Shown piece after piece: positions 1 to 4,657 of a stretch of DNA of 7,739 bases. The stretch's first letter is position 1, and each line of letters opens with the position of its first letter. Source of the DNA: Mageeibacillus sp. UBA1212 (GTDB taxonomy: Bacteria; Bacillota; Clostridia; UBA1212). Under the pieces are notes generated by a model. It saw nothing but the letters and a program-made list of their open reading frames with translations. It did not search any database and had not been told where the DNA came from. The DNA is taken from NCBI GenBank assembly GCA_002309655.1, contig DBXM01000052.1, positions 3,876 through 11,614 on the forward strand. The letters are read 5' to 3'. Both the position numbers and the translations under genes were made by a program.

Positions 1-2
1 AG

Positions 3-268
3 GCGTATACGGCGGATAAGTGGGCTAAGAGATTGACGAGCAGCTAAGAGCGCGAATGAGGATTGTCGTATGAAAACAATGGAAAACGGGAGTAACGCGA
101 TGCCGGGGATTGCGTAAACTGGTAGCACGCGAGTGGATGGCAAGGCAATCGGCAGGATTTGGAGACCACTGCCAGGCGGTAGCCAAAACAACAGGATTGC
201 ACCTCATCAACAAAGAAATCCTCGCAAAACGAGGACTTCTCAGCTGTTTGAATTATTGTTTGAGCTGA
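3..268 (+). pseudogene. Group II intron reverse transcriptase/maturase, C-terminal fragment, frameshifted
   Basis: This is the degraded C-terminus (maturase X / DNA-binding region) of an intron-encoded protein. The first bases read AYTADKWAK in the frame beginning at 3. Near 27-31 the frame slips by one base and continues as EIDEQLRARMRIVV. A TGA at 71-73 stands where family members usually have Trp in a WKQWK motif, and reading resumes as KQWK. The tail NKEILAKRGLLSCLNYCLS, ending at TGA 266-268, is the characteristic end of these maturases. The fragment therefore has at least one frameshift and one nonsense change, and its RT domain lies outside the window. Recognition rests on the tail and the following domain V. 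Confidence 0.7.
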
Positions 269-333
269 ACCATCGTATGCCGAACGGCACGCAAAGTGGT
301 GTGAGAGGGTCTATCTGTTAGCCCCTACTCGAT
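269..333 (+). ncRNA. Group II intron domains V and VI, degenerate copy
   Basis: Domain V spans 269-300. The outer strands ACCATCGTA (269-277) and CAAAGTGGT (292-300) pair only partly. The inner stem TGCC/GGCA closes a GAAC tetraloop at 282-285, and a two-base CG bulge (290-291) is kept. By alignment with the copy at 1574-1605 the catalytic triad should be CGC but reads CAT at 271-273. Domain VI follows as a short GGG...CCC stem ending in CTACTCGAT. Bulge, tetraloop and 3' end identify the element. The lost triad and broken stem suggest that it no longer splices. Confidence 0.7.
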
Positions 334-395
334 TATCCCGATGCGCTGATGCTGCCGGACAATATTACGGCTTTCTTAAAGTTTTCATTAAACGC

Positions 396-424
396 TTGCC
401 TTTGATTTTTTTTTTTGATACAAT
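396..424 (+). promoter_or_regulatory. Sigma-A-type promoter with T11 spacer, upstream of lipoprotein gene
   Basis: The -35 is TTGCCT (396-401), followed by a 17-base spacer and the -10 TACAAT (419-424). A TG at 416-417 gives an extended -10 element. Eleven consecutive T residues (406-416) lie inside the spacer. The transcription start would fall near 431, leaving an untranslated leader of about 200 bases before the ATG at 634. The spacing is optimal as written and would change with any slippage of the T-run. Confidence 0.6.
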
Positions 425-546
425 TATGTTAAAGAACTCCTGCTTGTATGTGTTAGGGATTATTTGAAGACGCATTTGAATGCTATTTCTTATTTAAGAG
501 AATGAATATTATGAGAAGACACTGTACTGTAACGCCTTTTGCCCCG

Positions 547-568
547 AATGTGAAATGGGCGTCACATT
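547..568. repeat. 7-bp perfect inverted repeat in the leader
   Basis: AATGTGA (547-553) and TCACATT (562-568) form a perfect inverted repeat around an 8-base spacer. The half-sites resemble CRP/FNR-type TGTGA half-sites, but the spacer is 8 rather than 6 bases. The repeat lies about 120 bases downstream of the predicted start. It could be an operator for another promoter, or a small RNA hairpin in the leader. The function is not established. Confidence 0.35.
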
Positions 569-633
569 TTATATACTTCAAACGCTATTTGGTTAAATGC
601 AATACTTAAATAATAAAAGAAAGGAATTTAGTC

Positions 634-1515
634 ATGAAAAAACTCAATTATACCCTGACGCTTTTTGTGATCATTTTGGAATTTATCCTGCTTTTCTCTT
701 CCTGTGCCAGGAACGGCGTAGATGGATCACAGCCCGGTACAGATGCCCCTTTAGAGACAGTTCTTCCTGCAGACGAGGACAAAGAAATCGAATTCGACGA
801 CTTCAGTTATCTTAAGAGAGACGGCATTTGGCACCTGTCGTTAAAAAAAGAGTTGCCGGAGGAGACAAAAAGTCCGTTTGGTTCAGTTACAGCGGAGCCC
901 GTAATCAAGTTTTCCTCTTTTGAGGAAATGCTCGAAACGATAAAAGGAGGACGATTTACTGATGACCAGTTGCGGAAAATGGAATCCTGGCCTAAAGACG
1001 AGCACGGATTTTTGTTATTTGATTTAGATAATCCCCCAAGGCCGTTTTATCCCGAAAACCTTTCTGCTGACGGTGTGACCTGGTCAGGAGAATCCATTAC
1101 TGTCGAGCTTAAAGATGCTCAGGAAAACGTCATAACTCTCAAGTGTTTTAGCGAAAAAGCGTACGACGAATACTTCGCTTACAAATACACAGACGCGCTA
1201 AGCAGAGGCAGCACAATTTCCACCACCCTTGTCTCCTCTGAAGGCGGGATTAATGTCTTCAGGCATGAAACGGAAAGAGCCGTTTTAAAAGCTGTAAGGT
1301 ACGAATTGCAACCGGGGGTTTTTGTTGACAAGCGTTTTATGATTGACACAAAAGGGCACCGCGATCTCGAAGAATCATTCCCGATTTCGGAAACTCTTCC
1401 ATATCGCATTAATGTTTTTCACGGTCAAGACGGCATAAAGTTCGTTGTTTTGAATGAAATGCCGCCCAGAGACTATTCCAACGAGGAACTCCTGTCGATC
1501 GGATTCACGCGGTAG
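634..1515 (+). CDS. Putative lipoprotein of unknown function
   Basis: This 293-residue protein begins with a lipoprotein-type signal peptide: KK at residues 2-3, a hydrophobic stretch at about 6-21, and a lipobox-like LFSSC with Cys24 as the predicted lipidated residue. Phe at -3 is less usual than Leu, and Glu16 inside the hydrophobic core is odd. A low-complexity acidic linker (about 25-55, rich in D, E, P, G) follows, then a soluble domain I do not recognise. No membrane segment, repeat or catalytic motif is apparent. It is probably anchored to the outer face of the membrane. AAGGA at 621-625, eight bases before the ATG, supports this start. The gene is AT-richer than the genes from 1746 onward and lies between two inverted intron remnants, which suggests an accessory origin. 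It appears monocistronic, with its own promoter at 396-424 and a shared terminator at 1697-1727. Confidence 0.8.
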   Translation: MKKLNYTLTLFVIILEFILLFSSCARNGVDGSQPGTDAPLETVLPADEDKEIEFDDFSYLKRDGIWHLSLKKELPEETKSPFGSVTAEPVIKFSSFEEMLETIKGGRFTDDQLRKMESWPKDEHGFLLFDLDNPPRPFYPENLSADGVTWSGESITVELKDAQENVITLKCFSEKAYDEYFAYKYTDALSRGSTISTTLVSSEGGINVFRHETERAVLKAVRYELQPGVFVDKRFMIDTKGHRDLEESFPISETLPYRINVFHGQDGIKFVVLNEMPPRDYSNEELLSIGFTR

Positions 1516-1540
1516 TCCCGACAGCATTTGGAAAGTATGA

Positions 1541-1605
1541 ATTAAGTAGAGGCTATTCACGGGTCCCTATTACACCGCCGTACGTGCCGTTCGGTATACG
1601 GCGGT
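1541..1605 (-). ncRNA. Group II intron domain V (well preserved) with domain VI-like tail
   Basis: On the - strand, domain V occupies 1605-1574. The strand ACCGCCGTA pairs perfectly with TACGGCGGT, with a CG bulge at 1584-1583 as read on that strand. The inner stem TACC/GGCA has one A-C mismatch and is closed by a GAAC tetraloop. The triad position reads CGC (1603-1601), the form known for group IIC introns such as that of Oceanobacillus iheyensis. The following 30 or so bases resemble domain VI and end CTACTTAAT, against CTACTCGAT in the copy at 1-333. The domain could be structurally sound even though the rest of the intron is gone. Confidence 0.7.
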
Positions 1606-1689
1606 TCAACTATTATAATAATCCAGACAAATCAGCAATCCTCGTTTGGCGAGGATTGCTCTGTTTAGTACGACGGCTTGTCCGTCATA
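1606..1689 (-). pseudogene. Group II intron maturase, last 27 codons only
   Basis: On the - strand this reads YDGQAV, then VLNRAILAKRGLLICLDYY, then NS and TGA (1608-1606). LAKRGLL followed by LDYY is the usual end of intron-encoded maturases. It matches the tail of the fragment ending at 268, where the equivalent is NKEILAKRGLLSCLNYCLS. Relative to that copy, about seven residues between QAV and the LN pair appear to be missing. No start codon or RT domain remains, so it is a fragment and not a gene. The stop codon abuts domain V, as in the other copy. Confidence 0.65.
1634..1660. repeat. Perfect 11-bp stem-loop within the maturase tail
   Basis: AGCAATCCTCG (1634-1644) and CGAGGATTGCT (1650-1660) are perfect inverted repeats around a 5-base loop. 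On the - strand the hairpin overlaps the codons for AILAKRGLL of the maturase tail. The other remnant has an equivalent hairpin with one mismatch, in the same codons at about 213-240. A structural part in the intron RNA is possible, but a by-product of conserved coding sequence cannot be excluded. Confidence 0.6.
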
Positions 1690-1696
1690 CTAAAAG

Positions 1697-1727
1697 CGGA
1701 GAGCCGCGCGCGGCTCTCCGTTTTTTT
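1697..1727. terminator. Bidirectional intrinsic terminator between lipoprotein gene and truA
   Basis: The sequence 1697-1720 is a perfect 24-base palindrome with arms CGGAGAGCCGCG and CGCGGCTCTCCG. Seven T residues follow on the + strand (1721-1727). On the - strand the hairpin is followed by CTTTT, a weaker U-tract. It lies 26 bases past the truA stop, so it probably ends the leftward operon and also stops transcription coming from the lipoprotein gene. Confidence 0.85.
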
Positions 1728-1745
1728 GACCTAAAAATAGGCAAC

Positions 1746-2558
1746 TCAGCGGGGCTTTATATCCCTGTCGTCCCGCAGATAGATCTTCTTCAGGAACAGT
1801 CCCTGCGGCGGCGCTGTCCGGCCCGCGTCTTTCCGCATTCCCGAGAGAAGGGCGGCCTCCACGCCGGCGGGCGTCAGCTTCCCGAGCCCTGTGTCGACCA
1901 GCGTTCCCGCGATGATCCTCACCATATTGTAGAGAAATCCGTCGCCGGAGGCTGTGAGGCGGTAGAGAACAATGTCTTTTGACGGCCGTTCGCGCAGCTT
2001 TGTGACTCTTAATTCGTAAAGCGTCCGCTCCGTTGTTTTCGCGTTCGAAAGGTCGCCGCAGAACGCGTCGAAGCGGTGCGTTCCAAGCAGGATCGAGGCG
2101 GCTTCGTTCATCAGCGAGAGATCGGGCTGAACCGGGGTCTTCACAAACCAGGACGTGTTCTTGAGCGAGGGGACCGGGAACTCGCCGCAGTGGAAGTCGT
2201 AAACGTACGTTTTCCTGACGGTGTCGTACCTGGCGTTAAAGCCGTCCGGCGCCTGTTCGGAGCGGTAGACGGTAAGCGTTTCGGGAAGGAGCGGCGTGAG
2301 AGCGCGGCAGATTCTGTCCGGCGGCACGATTGAGTCCTTCACCTCAAAACTGGCGCAGTACTCCAGAGCGTGAACGCCGGCGTCGGTCCTGCTGCAACCG
2401 GTGACTTTGATCGAATCGTCGCAGAGAAGGGTCCTGAGCGCCTTGTTAAGCGTGCCCTGAACGGTCACAAGCCCTTCACGCTCGGCTCCGTCTTTATTCT
2501 GGATCTGCCAGCCGCTGAAGCCGCTGCCGTCATATCTTAAAAACAGTCTAATGGTCAT
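1746..2558 (-). CDS. truA: tRNA pseudouridine synthase A
   Basis: TruA converts uridines 38-40 of the tRNA anticodon stem-loop to pseudouridine, in the cytoplasm. The 270-residue protein opens with RLFLRYDGSGFSGWQ, the family's N-terminal motif. TVQGTL follows at 32-37, then GCSRTDAGVHA with catalytic Asp59. The C-terminal motif FLYNMVRIIAGTL and the closing GLFLKKIYL are also typical, and the length is normal. A small insertion (about residues 20-31) sits between the Trp-Gln motif and TVQG. I chose the ATG at 2558 because AAAGGCGG precedes it at good spacing and the family motif starts at once. A longer in-frame start at 2657 would overlap the end of the Nudix gene. It is the last gene of the three-gene leftward operon. 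Confidence 0.95.
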   Translation of the reverse strand: MTIRLFLRYDGSGFSGWQIQNKDGAEREGLVTVQGTLNKALRTLLCDDSIKVTGCSRTDAGVHALEYCASFEVKDSIVPPDRICRALTPLLPETLTVYRSEQAPDGFNARYDTVRKTYVYDFHCGEFPVPSLKNTSWFVKTPVQPDLSLMNEAASILLGTHRFDAFCGDLSNAKTTERTLYELRVTKLRERPSKDIVLYRLTASGDGFLYNMVRIIAGTLVDTGLGKLTPAGVEAALLSGMRKDAGRTAPPQGLFLKKIYLRDDRDIKPR

Positions 2559-2595
2559 AATTTCCGCCTTTAAAACTAAGCCAAGACGCGAAACG

Positions 2596-3360
2596 TCAGT
2601 TTTTCTTGAATTCGTTAATTCTATCCGCTCTTCTCTGTGCGTCGGACCACGGCGCAAGCTTCATATAATTCTCGTCAAAAACACTGTACCAGGGCGGGGT
2701 GTAATAGTCGTCGTCGGACTCGAAGAGAACCCGCCCTTTGGCAATCCACTCGTCCGCGCTCTCGCTGCCCATGGCCTCCGTGCCGAGAATCTCATAAATA
2801 TTCCTGTCAATCTCGCAAAGCTGATAAAAACCCCGCCAACTGCGCTGCGCGGTACAGACGCCGCTCTCTTCATCCAGACAGGCCTTCCAGCCGAAACCGG
2901 CCTTGAACCGCCTTTTATTTGCGTTGTCGTACCGGATCTTGACGGCGGTCCACCTGTTTTCGTTCAGGAACGCCTCCGCCTTCGTTAAAACCTCGCGATC
3001 GGAGTCGAACGTCATCGCCGCCGCGGCTTCTTCAAAGGGCAGCCAGCGGATTTCCCGGACCTCTTCCTCCTGCGCCTTCACGCCGGTGCTTTCCGACTCG
3101 GCAAGGAAGAACACGACCGTCTTTTTGCAGCCGGGGTAGGGGCTGTATTCGATGGTCTCGCGAAAACCGTTCACGAACGCCACCGAAAGGCCGGTCTCCT
3201 CGCGGATCTCCCGCGCCGCCGTCTCGTGCTCGGTTTCGTTTTCCTCCACGTGTCCCTTGCAGAGCGAACTGTGGCCTTTCTGCATCAGTTCGACAAGGAA
3301 CAGCCGCCGGCCGCCGGAATCGGTGTAGATCACCGCTCCGCAGCTCTTCTCGTGAATCAT
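2596..3360 (-). CDS. Nudix hydrolase with an unrecognised C-terminal extension
   Basis: The N-terminal domain (about residues 1-138) is a Nudix hydrolase of the kind that cleaves nucleoside diphosphate-linked compounds, with a CGAVIY start reminiscent of Ap4A-hydrolase-like members. The complete Nudix box runs from Gly36 through Glu42 to REIREETGL (50-58), giving the metal-binding glutamates. The usual PKGH before the box is CKGH here (Cys34). Residues about 139-254 form an additional region rich in Trp, Tyr, Asp and Arg that I do not recognise; a single Nudix domain is normally about 130-160 residues. The substrate cannot be called. GGAAAGGAG ends 10 bases before the ATG. The gene is 37 bases from each neighbour and co-transcribed with the ROK kinase and truA. 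Confidence 0.85.
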   Translation of the reverse strand: MIHEKSCGAVIYTDSGGRRLFLVELMQKGHSSLCKGHVEENETEHETAAREIREETGLSVAFVNGFRETIEYSPYPGCKKTVVFFLAESESTGVKAQEEEVREIRWLPFEEAAAAMTFDSDREVLTKAEAFLNENRWTAVKIRYDNANKRRFKAGFGWKACLDEESGVCTAQRSWRGFYQLCEIDRNIYEILGTEAMGSESADEWIAKGRVLFESDDDYYTPPWYSVFDENYMKLAPWSDAQRRADRINEFKKN

Positions 3361-3397
3361 TTTCGCGCATCTCCTTTCCGTCAGTCAGAGATATAAA

Positions 3398-4342
3398 TCA
3401 GAGCATCGCGGCGCCGATGATTCCCGCGTCGTTTCCGAGGGTCGCGCACATTATTTTAGTGCGGGGAAGCAGATTCGCGCCGTAGCTGTACGTGAATACG
3501 TACTCGCGGAGGGGCTCGAGGAGCTTTTCGCCCTGGTTCGCGATGCCGCCGCCGAGAAGGAGCACTTCGGGCTGGAAGATGTTGATGTAGTTGACGATGC
3601 CTTCGCCGAGCTCGCGGATGTAGTTGTCTACCACCGCCTTGCCGGTCTCGTCGCCGAGGTCGCGGGCGTCAAAGGCGGTCCGGCCGGTGATCTTCGAGGG
3701 GTCGCCGCCGCAGAGCTTTCCGATGGCAGACTCGGGGTGCTTTTTGAAGGCTTCGCGGGTGTCGTGAATTATCGCCGTTGCCGAGGCGTAGGTCTCGAAG
3801 CAGCCGCGCCTTCCGCAGCCGCACTTCCTGCCGCCCTTGTGTGTGACCATGTGGCCCATCTCGCCGCCGGCGAAGTTGAAGCCGGAGTAGATCCTGCCGT
3901 CAATGATGATGCCGCCGCCGACGCCCGTTCCAAGGGTCACGGTGAGAGCGGTTTTGACGCCTTTCGCGGCGCCCGCAATCGCTTCTCCGAGCGCCGCGCA
4001 GTTCGCGTCGTTGTCGAGGCGGATCGGTATTCTGGTGTAGCGGGCGAAGAAGCCGGCCAGGTCGTAGCCGTCGAGGGGCACGTTGGCGGTCCTGATTATG
4101 AAGCCTCTGTCGCGGTCGACGGCGCCGGGAATGCCAATGCCTATCAGCGCCACGTCTTCCTCTTTGAGTCCGTTTTCAGCGATAACGTCAAGTGAAACGT
4201 CGACCATCGACTTCGCGATGCCGTCGGGCGTGTCGTTTTTGGCGCGGGTGGGAACGCTCTTTTTCGCAATGAGTTTTCCGTCCTCTGTGACGAGGCCGCA
4301 CGCGATGTTGATGCCGCCCAGATCTATTCCGATTCTGTACAT
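3398..4342 (-). CDS. ROK-family glucokinase (sugar kinase)
   Basis: The 314-residue protein is a ROK kinase, most likely an ATP-dependent glucokinase supplying glucose 6-phosphate in the cytoplasm. Visible motifs are the phosphate-1 loop GIDLGGIN (5-12), GIGIPGAVD (68-76), the catalytic-base motif LDNDAN with Asp112, GTGVGGG (138-144), GGEMGH ending at His164, and the zinc motif CGCGRRGC (174-181) followed by Glu183. LLGGGIAN lies near the C-terminus. Length and motif order are normal. The Thr usual in DLGGT is Ile11, which may alter ATP handling. AGGAG lies eight bases before the ATG. It is first in the leftward operon. Sugar specificity within ROK cannot be fixed from sequence alone, so another hexose or acetylamino sugar is possible. 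Confidence 0.88.
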   Translation of the reverse strand: MYRIGIDLGGINIACGLVTEDGKLIAKKSVPTRAKNDTPDGIAKSMVDVSLDVIAENGLKEEDVALIGIGIPGAVDRDRGFIIRTANVPLDGYDLAGFFARYTRIPIRLDNDANCAALGEAIAGAAKGVKTALTVTLGTGVGGGIIIDGRIYSGFNFAGGEMGHMVTHKGGRKCGCGRRGCFETYASATAIIHDTREAFKKHPESAIGKLCGGDPSKITGRTAFDARDLGDETGKAVVDNYIRELGEGIVNYINIFQPEVLLLGGGIANQGEKLLEPLREYVFTYSYGANLLPRTKIMCATLGNDAGIIGAAML

Positions 4343-4401
4343 AATTTCTGCTCCTGCCTTCCGTAAAAATTGAATTTAGGGGCCGCTAAGGTCCTGATGA
4401 T

Positions 4402-4430
4402 ATTATAAAACAAACGCGGGAAGCATTCAA
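4402..4430 (-). promoter_or_regulatory. Sigma-A-type promoter of the leftward ROK-Nudix-truA operon
   Basis: On the - strand the -35 TTGAAT (4430-4425) and the consensus -10 TATAAT (4407-4402) are separated by 17 bases. The predicted start is near 4395, giving a leader of about 50 bases before the kinase ATG at 4342. No similar promoter was noticed in the two 37-base gaps further left, consistent with one transcript for the three genes. Confidence 0.75.
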
Positions 4431-4479
4431 GCGAATGAAGCCGTGAAATGTGAAACGGCCGGTTGGCGGATGCGGCAGC

Positions 4480-4514
4480 TTTTTCGCGGATTTTTCACGG
4501 TTTTCCGCGAAAAA
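4480..4514. repeat. Perfect 11-bp inverted repeat upstream of the rightward promoter
   Basis: TTTTTCGCGGA (4480-4490) and TCCGCGAAAAA (4504-4514) are perfect inverted repeats around a 13-base spacer, which itself contains the similar word TTTTTCACGG. The right arm ends four bases before the -35 at 4519. An activator or repressor site, or cruciform-prone DNA between divergent promoters, are all possible. It does not look like a terminator because no gene reads into it from the left. Confidence 0.55.
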
Positions 4515-4518
4515 ATTC

Positions 4519-4547
4519 TTGCATTCAGGGAACGGCGCGTGTATAAT
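4519..4547 (+). promoter_or_regulatory. Sigma-A-type promoter of the FAD dehydrogenase-serine acetyltransferase operon
   Basis: TTGCAT (4519-4524) and the consensus TATAAT (4542-4547) are 17 bases apart. The start would fall near 4554, inside the palindrome at 4553-4574. The leader to the first ATG is about 105 bases. The -35 is weak, so an activator binding just upstream would make sense, but that is inference. Confidence 0.7.
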
Positions 4548-4552
4548 TAAAC

Positions 4553-4574
4553 GTAACTTAAAACGTTAAGTTAC
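4553..4574. promoter_or_regulatory. Palindrome over the predicted transcription start, likely operator
   Basis: GTAACTTAA (4553-4561) and TTAAGTTAC (4566-4574) form a perfect 9-bp inverted repeat around AACG. It starts five bases after the -10 and covers the expected +1, the classic place for a repressor site. Alternatively it forms a 5'-end hairpin in the mRNA. I cannot name the regulator. Confidence 0.55.
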
Positions 4575-4657
4575 ATCCTTCCGAACGTACTTCGTAGGCG
4601 GCACTGCGTCGTTTCAGCGCCACGCCTTCGTGTTTCGTTTGAAAACAGAAAGAACGG

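Larger units (their letters stand above)
1..333 (+). mobile_element. 3' remnant of a group II intron (5' part outside window)
   Basis: This stretch is the end of a bacterial group II intron: the C-terminal coding part of its reverse transcriptase/maturase, then domain V and a domain VI ending in CCTACTCGAT, a typical 3' end for this kind of bacterial intron. The maturase stop codon (266-268) directly abuts domain V. The maturase carries a frameshift and an internal stop, and the domain V triad is mutated, so the element is dead unless helped in trans. The 3' splice boundary near 333 is inferred from the CTACTCGAT end. No HNH endonuclease motif precedes the stop, which suits a group IIC-type element, but the class is an inference. 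Confidence 0.75.
334..633 (+). other. Intergenic region: intron 3' flank, promoter and long leader
   Basis: No protein-coding gene is convincing here. The region holds the intron's 3' flank (334 to about 390), the T11 promoter (396-424), an AT-rich leader of about 200 bases, a 7-bp inverted repeat (547-568), and the AAGGA ribosome binding site (621-625) of the lipoprotein gene. A 35-codon reading frame at 502-609 is present but lacks a good ribosome binding site. Base composition is clearly AT-richer than the housekeeping genes to the right. Confidence 0.6.
1541..1692 (-). mobile_element. Short 3' remnant of a second group II intron
   Basis: Read on the - strand, this stretch encodes the last codons of an intron maturase, then a well-formed domain V and a domain VI-like tail ending CTACTTAAT. 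It is related to the remnant at 1-333 but not identical. The RT domain and domains I-III are missing: the remnant begins just beyond the terminator hairpin at 1697-1720. Group IIC introns insert just downstream of terminator stem-loops, so the 5' edge may be the original insertion point followed by a large internal deletion. The exact edges (near 1541 and 1692) are estimates. Confidence 0.65.

Noticed and set aside
1..15. An 11-base word GTATACGGCGG shared by 5-15 and 1594-1604.
   Set aside because: In the first place it is coding sequence and in the second it is the complement of domain V, so the match is likely chance.
547..568. The leader inverted repeat as a CRP site.
   Set aside because: The half-sites fit TGTGA/TCACA, but the spacer is 8 bases rather than 6 and the repeat lies well downstream of the predicted start.
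502..609. A 35-codon reading frame in the leader of the lipoprotein gene.
   Set aside because: No good ribosome binding site, no recognisable sequence, and a frame of this length is expected by chance in AT-rich DNA.
1634..1727. Clustered hairpins as a CRISPR array or transposon end.
   Set aside because: The hairpins differ in sequence and spacing, and no repeat-spacer pattern, transposase or target duplication is present.
2559..2657. An in-frame N-terminal extension of truA starting at 2657.
   Set aside because: It would overlap the end of the Nudix gene, while the ATG at 2558 has a ribosome binding site and matches the family's normal N-terminus.
4553..4574. The palindrome as a Rex-type redox site.
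   Set aside because: The core TTAA-N4-TTAA fits the centre of Rex sites, but the outer bases are AAC/GTT instead of TTG/CAA.
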